Part shown: piece after piece, positions 44,408 to 53,986 of the stretch
How positions within the stretch are numbered: the stretch's first letter is position 1
Layout of the letters: each line of letters opens with the position of its first letter
Assembly: GCF_002025205.1 (NCBI RefSeq)
Contig: NZ_CP019947.1
Location: 1,891,001-1,955,000, forward strand
DNA: 64,000 bases
Direction: 5' to 3'
Source of the DNA: Pseudomonas sp. CC6-YY-74
GTDB taxonomy: Bacteria > Pseudomonadota > Gammaproteobacteria > Pseudomonadales > Pseudomonadaceae
Program-made: the position numbers and the translations under genes
The notes under the pieces: generated by a model
What the model was told of the DNA's origin: nothing
Seen by the model: the letters and a program-made list of their open reading frames with translations, nothing else
The model's database searches: none

Positions 44408-46045
44408 TCATTGCCAATGCAGTGGCTGCTCGGCATTGAGCGCGGCGACCTCCTCAGCAAAGCGCGCTTCCAGCACATTGCGGCGGATTTTCATGGTCGG
44501 CGTCATGCAACCGTTGTCCACGGTCCAGGGTTCACGCACCAGCACAAAATGGCTGATCCTCTCATGGTTTTGCAGCGTGGCATTGAGTTGCTGCAAGGTT
44601 TGCTGCAGGTCAGCCGTCACCTGTTCGCGCGCCTGATCGCGGGCTGCGGGCGACAGCTCGATCAGCGCCAGCGGCTGATCCAGATTGCTGCCCATCAGGC
44701 ACACCTGCTCGACCCACTGATTCTTGGCAATCTCACCCTCAATCGGTGCCGGAGCGATGTACTTGCCCTTGCTGGTTTTGAAGATGTCCTTCACCCGTCC
44801 GGTGATGCGCAAGTAGCCATCGCTGTCCAATTCACCCTTGTCACCGGTGTGTAGCCAGCCACCGACCAACGCCTCGGCGGTTTTCTCTGGATCCCGGTAA
44901 TAGCCGAGCATCAGCGTCGGGCTGCGAAACAAAATCTCGCCGGTGTCGGCTATACGCACCTCCAGGCCTTTCATCGGCCGCCCCACAGTGCCAAAGCGCA
45001 CCTGACCGGGGCGATTGAAGCAGCCGTAGGCGACATTTTCACTCATGCCATAGCCTTCACAGAGAGTCAGGCCGATAGTTTGATACCAGTCGAGCAGCCC
45101 AGGCGAAATCGCCGCAGCGCCAGAGATCATGATGCGTGCCTGATCGAGGCCCAGGCCGCGACGCACCTTGCGCGCGACCAGCCGACCCAGCAACGGGATA
45201 CGCAGTAGCAGGGTCAGCTTGGCCTGCGGCAGTTTCTCCAGCACCCCCAGCTGAAAGCGTGTCCACAGGCGTGGCACGGCGAAAAACACCGTGGGCCGCA
45301 CATGGCACAGATCGCGGGAAAAGGTCTCCATCGACTCAACAAACGCCACTGGCGCGCCGCTATACAGGCTGTTGAATTCGACCATAAAGCGCTCGGCCAC
45401 ATGCGACAACGGTAGAAAGGAGAAGAATCGATCCTCCGTACTCATGTCCATTTCCCGGCAGGCGTTAGCTGCGGTAAAGGCCATAGCGTGCACCGAGAGC
45501 ATCACCCCCTTGGGATTACCCGTGGTGCCGGAGGTATACACCAGCGTCAGCACCTGCCCGGGCTCTTGCACTGCAGGAGTTTGCAGCGGTTCATGGGCGG
45601 CCAGCAAAGCGTGCCAGTCATAGGCGCAGGCCAGCGTCGGGTACGGCAGAGCAATGCGCGTCAGCTGCGGGCCAATCCCCGCCTCCAGCTTCTCCGCGTC
45701 ATCCAGTTTGCCGAGCAGGATGACCCTGCACTGCGCATGCTCCAGCACGTAGGCAATGCTCTCGGCCGATTGCAGCGGATACAACGGCACGCTGACCAGC
45801 CCAGCCATCATGATCGCCAGATCACAGATAAACCATTCGGCGCAGTTCTTCGACAGCAGCGCCACCCGGTCTCCCGGCTCGCAGCCCCGGGCCAGTAGTG
45901 CGCTGGCCAAACGCCGGGCCTGGTCATCGACCTGACGCCAGGTGAAATCATGCCACTGGCCGTTTACCGGCTGGCGCAGCCAGGCCGCATCCGGGCGTTT
46001 CTCGACCCAGAGCGCGAAACGCTCCAGGGGCAGTTGATCCGTCAT
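44408..46045 (-). CDS. AMP-dependent long-chain acyl-CoA synthetase
   Basis: This is a 545-residue ligase of the ANL family. LTLVYTSGTTGNPKGVMLS is the ATP-binding loop, EGYGMSE the aryl/acyl pocket motif, and HTGDKGELDSDGYLRITGRVKDIFKTSKGKYIAP the hinge region with the lid domain. It activates a fatty or related acid to its CoA thioester. It stands between an acyl-CoA dehydrogenase and a CoA transferase gene on the same strand, with gaps of 61 and 84 bp, so the three form one catabolic unit. Confidence 0.88.
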   Translation of the reverse strand: MTDQLPLERFALWVEKRPDAAWLRQPVNGQWHDFTWRQVDDQARRLASALLARGCEPGDRVALLSKNCAEWFICDLAIMMAGLVSVPLYPLQSAESIAYVLEHAQCRVILLGKLDDAEKLEAGIGPQLTRIALPYPTLACAYDWHALLAAHEPLQTPAVQEPGQVLTLVYTSGTTGNPKGVMLSVHAMAFTAANACREMDMSTEDRFFSFLPLSHVAERFMVEFNSLYSGAPVAFVESMETFSRDLCHVRPTVFFAVPRLWTRFQLGVLEKLPQAKLTLLLRIPLLGRLVARKVRRGLGLDQARIMISGAAAISPGLLDWYQTIGLTLCEGYGMSENVAYGCFNRPGQVRFGTVGRPMKGLEVRIADTGEILFRSPTLMLGYYRDPEKTAEALVGGWLHTGDKGELDSDGYLRITGRVKDIFKTSKGKYIAPAPIEGEIAKNQWVEQVCLMGSNLDQPLALIELSPAARDQAREQVTADLQQTLQQLNATLQNHERISHFVLVREPWTVDNGCMTPTMKIRRNVLEARFAEEVAALNAEQPLHWQ

Positions 46046-46106
46046 ATCCCGCCCTCATGATTATTGTTCTAGTTCAGCGCTGGACGCTTAGGTGTCCGAC
46101 CCTCGA

Positions 46107-47246
46107 TTAAAGCTTCATGCCGCGGCTGATGATCTCTTTCATGATCTCCGAGGTGCCGGCAAAAATGCGCTGGATACGCGCATTCGCGTACATCTTGCAG
46201 ATTGGGTATTCCCACATATAGCCCCAGCCGCCGTGCAGCTGTACCCCTTCATCCACCACCTTGCCCAGTAGCTCAGTGGTAAACAACTTGGCCTCGGCGG
46301 CGACTTCCGGGGTGAGCTTTTTCTCGTTGTGATCCATCACGCAACGGTCGACGAACACCTGGGCCACATCGATCTGAGTGCGCATTTCCGCCAGCTTGAA
46401 ACGGGTGTTCTGGAAGTGCGAGATCGGCCGATCGAACGCCTTGCGCTCGCGCACATAATCGATGGTCACTTGCAGCGCCGCCTCGGCACCGGCCACCGCG
46501 CCGCAGGCGTTGGTCAGGCGTTCCTGGGCGAGCATGTTCATCAAATAGAAAAAACCACCCTTGGCATCGCCGAGCAGATTGGCCTTGGGTACTTTGACGT
46601 TATTGAAGAACAGTTCGGCGGTGTCCTGGCTCTTCATGCCGAGTTTTTCCAGCTTCTTGCCGCGTTCGAAACCTTCCATCCCACGCTCAATCAGGAACAG
46701 GCCCATGGCGTGTTTGTTATCCGGGTCAGTCTTGGCCGCGACTATCACCACATCGGCCAGCACGCCGTTGGAGATGAACACCTTGGAGCCGTTGAGTAGG
46801 TAGTGATCGCCCCTGTCCACCGCGCTGGTGCGCATGCCGGCCAGGTCGGAGCCAGCGCTGGGCTCAGTCATCGCCACGGCTAAAATCAGCTCACCACTGA
46901 TGATGCCCGGCATAAACCGCGCCTTCTGCTCGGCGTTGCCGTACTCGGCGATATAGGGGCCGCACAGCGCCGAATGCAGCGGCAGCATGAAGCCCGCCTC
47001 GTTTATCTTGGCCAGTTCCTCGCACATGATCTGCTCATAGCGAAAATCCTTGAGGCCCGAACCGCCGTATTCCTCGTCCGCCCAGGGCAGCAGGAAACCC
47101 ATCTCGCCGGCCTTCTTCCACACCTCACGGCTGACTATGCCGGCCGCTTCCCATTCGTCCTGATGCGGCAGCACCTCTTTCTTCAGAAAGGCGGCGAAGG
47201 CGTCGCGAAACATATTGTGTTCGGTATCGAAAATATTGCGTTGCAT
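46107..47246 (-). CDS. Acyl-CoA dehydrogenase
   Basis: This is a 379-residue FAD enzyme. AVAMTEPSAGSDLAGMRTSA is the flavin/substrate signature. VQLHGGWGYMWEYPICKMYANARIQRIFAGTSEIMKEI near the C-terminus has the catalytic glutamate region (YMWEYP) and the final signature. It introduces the alpha,beta double bond in an acyl-CoA. It is the first gene of the catabolic unit with the ligase and CoA transferase, and is divergent from an AraC-type regulator. Confidence 0.88.
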   Translation of the reverse strand: MQRNIFDTEHNMFRDAFAAFLKKEVLPHQDEWEAAGIVSREVWKKAGEMGFLLPWADEEYGGSGLKDFRYEQIMCEELAKINEAGFMLPLHSALCGPYIAEYGNAEQKARFMPGIISGELILAVAMTEPSAGSDLAGMRTSAVDRGDHYLLNGSKVFISNGVLADVVIVAAKTDPDNKHAMGLFLIERGMEGFERGKKLEKLGMKSQDTAELFFNNVKVPKANLLGDAKGGFFYLMNMLAQERLTNACGAVAGAEAALQVTIDYVRERKAFDRPISHFQNTRFKLAEMRTQIDVAQVFVDRCVMDHNEKKLTPEVAAEAKLFTTELLGKVVDEGVQLHGGWGYMWEYPICKMYANARIQRIFAGTSEIMKEIISRGMKL

Positions 47247-47404
47247 GCGCGTGTGCTCCCTGAGTTGAAGTCGTGTTGCAGGTTAGGCCCGCCCACCCGC
47301 CTGCCTCAATGACCCATACGCTCAGCCTGGATTGACCCATTCGCTCGGCACTTGTCCTCAGTCCACCGAGCTGCCTACCATCGGCGCACTTTCAAGGAGT
47401 TGTC

Positions 47405-48403
47405 ATGCGCGAACGCACCATCGCCAGCCACTTTGTCCGCGCCGCGTTGTGCGGAGCCGAACGCCAGGGCCACGACTGCGCCGCGCTGCTGCGCCAAGTG
47501 GGGATTCAGGCCGCCCTGCTGGATGAGCCGCGCGCACGGGTCGCCCCCGAACAGTTCGCCCGCCTGATGCAATTACTGTGGGAAAGCCTCGGCGATGAAT
47601 ACCTCGGCTTTGGCCGCCTGCGCAGCAAGCCCGGTACCTTCGCCATGATGTGTTACGCGATCATCCACTGCCGTTCACTGGAAAAAGCCCTGGGCCGGGG
47701 CGCGCTGTTCTACAGCCTGTTCCCCGAAGCCCCGACCATCAGCATCCAGCGCGAAGGCGACTGGGCGCGGCTGTCGGTGGACGACTCAACCCTGTGCGAC
47801 CCCGACCACTTTCTGCTCGAGAGCCTGCTGGTGATCTGGCATCGCCTCGGCAGCTGGTTGATCGGCCAGCGTATCCGCCTGGAAGAAGCCACCTTCACCT
47901 ACAGCCAACCCGCCCATGCCGGCGAATACGAACTGCTATTCCCCTGCAACCGGCGCTTCGCCGCCGGGCAAACCAGCCTACTGTTCCACGCCCGCTACCT
48001 GGCCATGCCGCTGTTGCAGGACGAACGCACGCTCAAGCAATTCCTCCAACACTCCCCCGCCGATCTGTTGGCCCGCCCAGACGGCGGCGACAGCCTGATC
48101 AGCCAGATCCGCCGCCTGCTCGGCCGCGACTGCAGCGCCTGGCCTGACCTGGACGCGGTCGCGCAACAACTGCATATGAGCCCGCAGACCCTGCGTCGGC
48201 ATCTGCGCGAAGAGGGTTCGAGCTTTCAGGAGCTGAAGGATCACCTGCGCCGCGACCTGGCCATCTACCACCTGGGCCGCGATGATCTGCCGATTCAGGA
48301 CATTGCCGAACAGCTGGGGTTTTCTGAGCCTTCGGCCTTTCACCGCGCGTTCAAGAAGTGGACCGGCCTGACCCCGGGTGCTTATCGCGCCCAGGAAAGC
48401 TGA
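47405..48403 (+). CDS. AraC-family regulator (OruR/ArgR-type with N-terminal Arabinose_bd domain)
   Basis: This is a 332-residue regulator. Residues about 1-200 form the AraC-type sensor of the HTH_18 OruR group (MRERTIASHFVRAALCGAERQGHDCAALLRQVGI). The C-terminal DNA-binding domain has two helix-turn-helix motifs (DAVAQQLHMSPQTLRRHLREEGSSFQELKDHLRRDLAI and IQDIAEQLGFSEPSAFHRAFKKWTGLTPGAYR). AAGGAG precedes the ATG. It is divergent from the acyl-CoA dehydrogenase gene and likely controls that operon, perhaps in answer to the acid or its CoA ester. Confidence 0.87.
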   Translation: MRERTIASHFVRAALCGAERQGHDCAALLRQVGIQAALLDEPRARVAPEQFARLMQLLWESLGDEYLGFGRLRSKPGTFAMMCYAIIHCRSLEKALGRGALFYSLFPEAPTISIQREGDWARLSVDDSTLCDPDHFLLESLLVIWHRLGSWLIGQRIRLEEATFTYSQPAHAGEYELLFPCNRRFAAGQTSLLFHARYLAMPLLQDERTLKQFLQHSPADLLARPDGGDSLISQIRRLLGRDCSAWPDLDAVAQQLHMSPQTLRRHLREEGSSFQELKDHLRRDLAIYHLGRDDLPIQDIAEQLGFSEPSAFHRAFKKWTGLTPGAYRAQES

Positions 48404-48590
48404 CGCCGTCTGAAACGCAGATGCCTCGGGTCTGTCGATACGCAAGCCGTGCAAAACTCTAGGGCGGACCGCAGCGGCCACCGCTCAGGGGCGCAACGAA
48501 CAGCCGCCTATTACCGCGCACCGGACGGCGTACTGCTTCGCGAGTACGGCCTACACCGCAGCCCGGCTGTCATCCAGGAAAACGGCACAG

Positions 48591-49775
48591 TCAGAGCTTA
48601 CGCGCCGACCATCCGGCCAGCAGGAACAAACCCGCCAAAACCGCCAATAACGGCAACCAGCCGGCATGTTCCCAGACATAGCCGCCGACATAGCCGACCA
48701 CGCTGGAGCCCAGGTAATAGGCACACAGATACAGCGCCGAGGCCTGCGCCTTGGCGCCTTTGGCATGCTGACCGACCTGGCCGCTGGCCACCGCATGGGC
48801 GGCGAAGAAGCCCAGGGTCAGCAGCGCCAGGCCCAGCACCACGGCACTCAGCCAAGGCGTGGCACAGAGCGCGACGCCGAGCAGCATGATGCCGATACCG
48901 CCCTGCAGCACCTGGCGCGCACCGAAATGCGGCACCAGGCGCCCGGCCCAACCGGCACTGAGAATGCCGACCAGATACACCGTGAACAGCAGGCCGATCA
49001 ACGTCGACGACAAACTGAACGGCGCCGCCGCCAGGCGAAAACCGACATAGTTGAACAGCGCGACGAAGCCGCCCATCAACAGAAATGCCAGCAGAAACAG
49101 CGCGCGCAGCTGCCGGTTGCCCAGGTGTTGAGCGAAGTTGCCGAGCAACCCGCGCAGCGACAATGGCTGGGCGCGAAAATGCCGCGACGGCGGCAACAGC
49201 CAGATAAACAGCGCCAAAGCCAGCAAGCCCATGCCGGCGATGCCACCCAGCGCCAGCGGCCAGCCGCCGATATCGCTGAGCAGGCCTGCGAGCAAACGCC
49301 CGAGCAGGCCGCCCAGAGCGGTGCCGCCGATGTACAGGCCCATCGCCGCCGGCAACGCCTCGGGGTCGAACTCCTCGCCGACATAGGCCATGGCCAGTGC
49401 CGGCAAACCGCTCAGTGCCAGGCCGAGCAACGCGCGCAGCAGCAACAGGTAGTCCCAGGTTTCGACCAGCGCACAGGCGATGCCGAGTACACAGGCCAGG
49501 CCCAAGGCGCCGACCATCACCGGCTTGCGCCCCCAGCTCTCAGCCAACGCGCCTGATACCAGCAGGCACAGCGCCAGGCTCAGGGTGGTCAGCGACAACG
49601 CCAGGCTACTACCGGCCGCCGATACCGAGAAGTGCGCGGCCAACAGCGGCAACAGCGGCTGCACGCAATAGAGCAAGGCAAAGGTGGCGAAGCCGGCGCA
49701 GAACAACGCCAGGGTGGCACGCCGGTAGGCAGGGGTGCCGCGTTTGAGGTGTGCACTGGCAGCAGAGGAAGACAT
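48591..49775 (-). CDS. MFS transporter (YnfM-like)
   Basis: This is a 394-residue major facilitator protein with about 12 hydrophobic segments. The first loop is SGALAESWGRKPVMVGAL (motif A), and YCVQPLLPLLAAHFSVSAAGSSLALSLTTLSLALCLLVSGALAE resembles the YnfM type. ATG 49775 is preferred to an upstream TTG five codons earlier. The ribosome site is weak. The substrate is unknown. Its stop converges with the AraC gene. Confidence 0.83.
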   Translation of the reverse strand: MSSSAASAHLKRGTPAYRRATLALFCAGFATFALLYCVQPLLPLLAAHFSVSAAGSSLALSLTTLSLALCLLVSGALAESWGRKPVMVGALGLACVLGIACALVETWDYLLLLRALLGLALSGLPALAMAYVGEEFDPEALPAAMGLYIGGTALGGLLGRLLAGLLSDIGGWPLALGGIAGMGLLALALFIWLLPPSRHFRAQPLSLRGLLGNFAQHLGNRQLRALFLLAFLLMGGFVALFNYVGFRLAAAPFSLSSTLIGLLFTVYLVGILSAGWAGRLVPHFGARQVLQGGIGIMLLGVALCATPWLSAVVLGLALLTLGFFAAHAVASGQVGQHAKGAKAQASALYLCAYYLGSSVVGYVGGYVWEHAGWLPLLAVLAGLFLLAGWSARKL

Positions 49776-50071
49776 CGACGACACTCGCAATCAGGCCCGA
49801 ACAGGCCGGCACAAAGCCTAGCACGCGCTCTGGCCCGCTGGCTCACGCCACCGCGCACAAGTGTTGTGCGCCTGGCGAACAAGCAGATGAAACAGGCCGC
49901 CCCCGCTTGGCAGGTTGCGTGGAGCCCGAATGGCGCACTAGATTTTTTACACCCGGCCATGCACCAACTCCGCCCCTGCTCCCGCGCCTGCATGCCCCCG
50001 AAACCCGCCACTTTCGCCTTACCGGGACAGCCGCACGTCCCTGAGTAACGGGCATTACAGCCCCTGGGGAT

Positions 50072-50578
50072 TCAAGGCCGGCCGAGGAAGTCCATCTTGC
50101 CGATATCCAGGCCGTTGTGGCGCAGGATCGCGTAGGCGGTGGTCAGGTGAAAATAGACGTTCGGCAGGACGAAATGCAGCAAGTACTCCTGCCCCGTGAA
50201 CTGCAACTCCAGACCCGGAAAGTTCAGGGTGATCGACTTGCCTTCGCTGCCCTCGAGCTGCACCGCAGTAACGCTGCCGAGAAATGCCTGGGTCTTGGCG
50301 ATACGCGCCTGCAATTCGGCAAAGCTGCTTTCGTTGTCGGCATAGCTAGGGATGTCGATACCGGCCAGACGCGCGGCGCAGCCTTTGACGCTGTCGCTGG
50401 CGATCTGCACCTGGCTGATCAAGGGCAGCATATCCGGCGCCAGGCGCGCATTGAGCAGCACGCTCGGCTCGATCTTGCGCTCAGCGGCGTAAGCTTCGGC
50501 TTTATCCAGGATGGCCGACAGATTGCCAAGCATACGAATGAACTGCGCAAGCGAGGCGTCATACATGGACAGCGACAT
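50072..50578 (-). CDS. DUF1993 family protein
   Basis: This is a 168-residue protein of the DUF1993 family. MSLSMYDASLAQFIRMLGNLSAILDKAEAYAAERKIEPSVLLNARLAPDM at the N-terminus and YLLHFVLPNVYFHLTTAYAILRHNGLDIGKMDFLGRP at the C-terminus are family signatures. The fold is an all-helical bundle like DinB. The function is not known. It is divergent from an MmcQ/YjbR gene. Confidence 0.88.
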   Translation of the reverse strand: MSLSMYDASLAQFIRMLGNLSAILDKAEAYAAERKIEPSVLLNARLAPDMLPLISQVQIASDSVKGCAARLAGIDIPSYADNESSFAELQARIAKTQAFLGSVTAVQLEGSEGKSITLNFPGLELQFTGQEYLLHFVLPNVYFHLTTAYAILRHNGLDIGKMDFLGRP

Positions 50579-50659
50579 AAGGAAATCTCCATCGGGGCTG
50601 AAGGTTGGGCCAACACTCTGCTAGCTTAGCTAGAGAACCCGCAACAAGGCTCGAGGCAC

Positions 50660-51013
50660 ATGAAACAACAGGAAATAGCCGCTTTTTGTCTGCAACTGCC
50701 CGGTGCCCGCGAAGATTTCAAGTGGGGCAACAACCAGGTGTTTTCCGTGGCGGGCAACAAGATGTTCGCCATCCTCAATTTTCTCGGCCATGAGCTGGCG
50801 TTCAAGGTCGACAGCGATCTGTTCCTTGGTTACGTCGACCGCCCCGGCATCCGCCCGGCGCCCTATCTGGCGCGAGCGCATTGGATCAGCATGAGCTGCG
50901 CGCACCCGCCCCTTGGCGACGACGAACTGTGGCAGCTGCTGACCCGCTCGCACCAATTGGTGGTACGCAGGCTGCCCAAGCGCCTGCAAGTGGGCCTGCT
51001 CCTCGACCCGTGA
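50660..51013 (+). CDS. MmcQ/YjbR family protein
   Basis: This is a 117-residue protein of the MmcQ/YjbR family. LPGAREDFKWGNNQVFSVAGNKMFAIL and LAFKVDSDLFLGYVDRPGIRPAPYLARAHWISM are characteristic. The C-terminal LWQLLTRSHQLVVRRLPKRLQ completes the small alpha/beta fold related to CyaY. DNA binding has been suggested for the family, but no function is proven. It converges on the cold-shock/DUF1294 gene. Confidence 0.87.
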   Translation: MKQQEIAAFCLQLPGAREDFKWGNNQVFSVAGNKMFAILNFLGHELAFKVDSDLFLGYVDRPGIRPAPYLARAHWISMSCAHPPLGDDELWQLLTRSHQLVVRRLPKRLQVGLLLDP

Positions 51014-51018
51014 TCGAT

Positions 51019-51720
51019 CTAGCGCAGCACGGCACCGAAATAGACGCCGTCCAGCACCAGCCAATCGAACCAGAACGCCTGGTGTGCCGCGACAATCGTC
51101 CAGAACAGCAGCTGATAAGACCCCTTGCGGGTTTTATGGCGAAAGATCTGCTGAGCCAACAAAGCGCCGGGCCAGCCGCCCAGCAACTCGACCAGATGCA
51201 AGCTGTTCTCCGGGATCCGCCTGCCGCCATGCAGCGCACGGCTTTTGTCATGCCAGTATTGCCCGAAGCTGATCAGGCTGGCGGCGGCATATGCCACCAG
51301 CGCCCAGATCAAGCCCGCACTCAGCAGCAGTTGCAGTGCGCCAAACAGCGGCAGGCCGCCCAACCCGGCGAACAGCAGCAACTTCAGGCCGCGGTTCTGA
51401 ATCGGTCCAGAGGCCTCGCGTTTTGCCCTTGGCTGACTGGGTTTTCGCACCAGCGTAGGTGACGGTTTGGCGGACCGCGGCTTCCGCCGGATGGCCGGCT
51501 GATCGAGCGCCAAATCGCCCGCCAGGCGTATATGCTCGGCGCGCAGACGCCCTTGTCGGTCCTTGCCCGCGATATACAACACCTGGTCGCCGGCTACGGG
51601 ACGCCGATCGCCACGCATCGCCGAGATATGCGCAAACACCTCGCCACCGCCCTGCTGCGGCTGGATAAAGCCAAAGCCCTTGTCGTCGTCCCAATTGCGC
51701 AACAGCCCGCGCTGTTCCAT
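51019..51720 (-). CDS. Cold-shock domain plus DUF1294 membrane protein
   Basis: This is a 233-residue two-domain protein. Residues 1-67 form a cold-shock fold with the RNA motif KGFGFIQP and VFAHISAM. A basic linker (about 75-107) follows. The C-terminal DUF1294 domain has two to three membrane segments and RIPENSLHLVELLGGWPGALLAQQIFRHKTRKGSYQ. Such fusions are found in many proteobacteria. It may bind nucleic acid at the membrane, but the role is unknown. Confidence 0.87.
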   Translation of the reverse strand: MEQRGLLRNWDDDKGFGFIQPQQGGGEVFAHISAMRGDRRPVAGDQVLYIAGKDRQGRLRAEHIRLAGDLALDQPAIRRKPRSAKPSPTLVRKPSQPRAKREASGPIQNRGLKLLLFAGLGGLPLFGALQLLLSAGLIWALVAYAAASLISFGQYWHDKSRALHGGRRIPENSLHLVELLGGWPGALLAQQIFRHKTRKGSYQLLFWTIVAAHQAFWFDWLVLDGVYFGAVLR

Positions 51721-51760
51721 GACGCCAGTCCTTAACTGAAAAGGATCTATTCTAGCGGGC

Positions 51761-52729
51761 TCACGCGGCGTAGTGACGCGTGAGAAACGCCAGCAATAGC
51801 CGATTTACCTGGGCGGCCTGTTCGTTCTGGATCCAGTGACCGCAATCGCTCAGCAGATGCTGTTCCAGGTTCGCGATGCGCTTGGGCATCTGCTTGAGGG
51901 TGTAGGCTTCCAGGGTGCCAACCGGGTCCTTGTCGCCGAGCAGGAACAGCGCCGGTTGTTCGATGTGCTTGTCAGCCAACGCCTCGGTGCGCTGCCAGTT
52001 GCGTTCGAAGTTGCGGTACCAGTTGAGTGCGCCATGGAAACCGCGGCCAGTGAAAGTCTGCAGATAGTGGTTGAACGCCTCGGCATCGCACCAACGCGGC
52101 AATATGCAGGGGTCCTGCATGCCGTCGAACAACCCGGCACCCGCAGGCTTTTCCTGCAGGAAAAAATCCTTGGGTACGGCGGCAGAGGTGTTGTGCATCA
52201 TCATGCGCAGGGTGCGCGGGATATCGGCGTCCATTTCCTGCTCGGCAACACCCGGTTGCTGGAAGTGCAGGATGTAATGGAAGCGCTCGGCATAGTGCTG
52301 ACGCATCATGTCAATCGCGGGCTGCCGGGGCCGCCCGCCAAATGGCACGGCCATGCCAACCACTGCTTTTACCCGCTGCGGCGCCAATAACGCCAGGTGC
52401 CAGGCAATCGGCGCGCCCCAATCGTGGCCGACCACGCACGCCTCGCTGTGCCCGAGCAGATCCATGGCTGCCTGGATATCGCCACACACGGTAATCAGGT
52501 CATAAGCCGCCGGATCACGCGGCGCGCTGCTTTGCCCATAGCCACGCATTTCCGGGATCAGCACCCGATAACCGGCCGCCGCCAATGGGCCGATCTGCTG
52601 ACGCCAGGAGTGCCAGCATTCGGGAAAACCATGCAGCAACCACAGCGGACGGCCATCGGCCGGGCCTGCACTGTAGAGGCTAAGCGTAATGCCGTTGACG
52701 ACGAGCAGTTGGTGTTCCAGCGAATTCAT
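51761..52729 (-). CDS. Alpha/beta hydrolase, epoxide hydrolase-like
   Basis: This is a 322-residue hydrolase. The oxyanion motif is LLHGFPECWHSW (about 32-43). The nucleophile Asp lies in VVGHDWGAPIAWH, as in soluble epoxide hydrolases and dehalogenases. The acid is in LGDKDPVGTLEAYT and the His in DCGHWIQNEQ. The start MNSLEHQLLV has GGAGGCC before it; the longer frame adds 15 residues. It would open an epoxide or related substrate. It stands between uppP and the cold-shock gene. Confidence 0.87.
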   Translation of the reverse strand: MNSLEHQLLVVNGITLSLYSAGPADGRPLWLLHGFPECWHSWRQQIGPLAAAGYRVLIPEMRGYGQSSAPRDPAAYDLITVCGDIQAAMDLLGHSEACVVGHDWGAPIAWHLALLAPQRVKAVVGMAVPFGGRPRQPAIDMMRQHYAERFHYILHFQQPGVAEQEMDADIPRTLRMMMHNTSAAVPKDFFLQEKPAGAGLFDGMQDPCILPRWCDAEAFNHYLQTFTGRGFHGALNWYRNFERNWQRTEALADKHIEQPALFLLGDKDPVGTLEAYTLKQMPKRIANLEQHLLSDCGHWIQNEQAAQVNRLLLAFLTRHYAA

Positions 52730-52817
52730 AACAGGCCTCCATGAGCGGGCATCACTATGACAAAGGCGCGCCAAGCAGCGCGCCTTTTATCAATCCGCCG
52801 AATACAGCCTTACACGT

Positions 52818-53648
52818 TCAACCCTGGGCGGTACTCCAGTCGATCAGATGCAGCTGCCAGGTCGCCAGAATCAGCAGACCGAAACCGATGCGATACCAGG
52901 CGAATACCGCATAGCTATGGCTGCCGATGAACTTGAGCAGTGCACGCACGGCGATCATGGCGAAGATGAACGAGGTCACGAAGCCGATGGCGAACACCGG
53001 CAGATCCGCTGGCAGGAACAGTTCGCGGTACTTGTAGCCGGAGTACACCGCCGCGCCGACCATGGTGGGCATCGCCAGAAAGAAGGAGAACTCGGTAGCC
53101 GCCTTGCGTGACAGGCCAAACAACAGGCCGCCGATAATCGTCGCGCCCGAGCGCGAGGTGCCCGGAATCATCGCCAGACACTGGGCAAAGCCGACTTTCA
53201 GCGCATCCTTCCAGGTCATATCGTCGACGCTTTCGGCGTGGATAACATGCTCACGCCGCTCAGCCCAGAGCATGATCACGCCACCCACTATCAGCGCTGC
53301 AGCGACAGTAATCGGATTGAACAGGTATTGCTGAATCAGATCGGCAAAGCTCACACCGAGAATCACCGCGGGCAGGAAGGCAACTAGCAGATTGGCGGTG
53401 AAGCGTTGCGCTTCTGCCTCCCGCGGCAAGCCAACCACCACCTCGATGATCTTGCGCCTGAATTGCCAAACCACCGCCAGGATCGCGCCCAACTGGATAA
53501 TGATATTGAACGCCATGGCCCGCTCACCGGAAAAGTCGATGAGATCGGCGACTATGATTTGATGACCCGTACTGGAAATCGGCAAAAACTCGGTAATACC
53601 CTCGACAACGCCCAAAATAAACGACTGCACGGCGGTCCAAAGATCCAT
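52818..53648 (-). CDS. uppP: Undecaprenyl-diphosphatase (UppP/BacA)
   Basis: This is a 276-residue inner-membrane phosphatase that recycles the undecaprenyl carrier of cell wall synthesis and gives bacitracin tolerance. The signatures are [18 protein letters not shown] (residues 15-32) and [35 protein letters not shown]. About seven hydrophobic segments are present. The start [13 protein letters not shown] has TTAGGAGTG before it; a longer frame to 53690 is not supported. Confidence 0.94.
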   Translation of the reverse strand: MDLWTAVQSFILGVVEGITEFLPISSTGHQIIVADLIDFSGERAMAFNIIIQLGAILAVVWQFRRKIIEVVVGLPREAEAQRFTANLLVAFLPAVILGVSFADLIQQYLFNPITVAAALIVGGVIMLWAERREHVIHAESVDDMTWKDALKVGFAQCLAMIPGTSRSGATIIGGLLFGLSRKAATEFSFFLAMPTMVGAAVYSGYKYRELFLPADLPVFAIGFVTSFIFAMIAVRALLKFIGSHSYAVFAWYRIGFGLLILATWQLHLIDWSTAQG

Positions 53649-53986
53649 CAACACTCCTAAGGCGCGCGGTATGCACCGCACGAACGACATAAATTATGTG
53701 AAACACCATCAACACGTGAACGGCTGTCGGACTCAGACCCTGTGCTTCGGTCCTAATAAACAGGAAAAGCCGGGAAACCCTCAGGTTTTGGCCTGCGCGG
53801 CCGAAATGCTATCAGAGACCCAGGTTTTATTGTCTGCATTAGAGCCAACTGATGCAGATTCGAGGAAATTTCGGCTTCGCCCAACGCCCCAAGCCAATTG
53901 GCGGATGGTCTAGCACAACCAGTGGTGCATTCCGTATATAAGGGACGCGCCCTGCCCCCCAGATCAAGAACCGAGAGAGCCTTTCT
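53649..53986. other. Divergent intergenic region between uppP and the chemoreceptor
   Basis: About 340 bp without a gene. It must hold promoters for uppP and the chemoreceptor. No clear sigma-28 box was found. GAGAG before 53987 may be the ribosome site. Confidence 0.4.
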
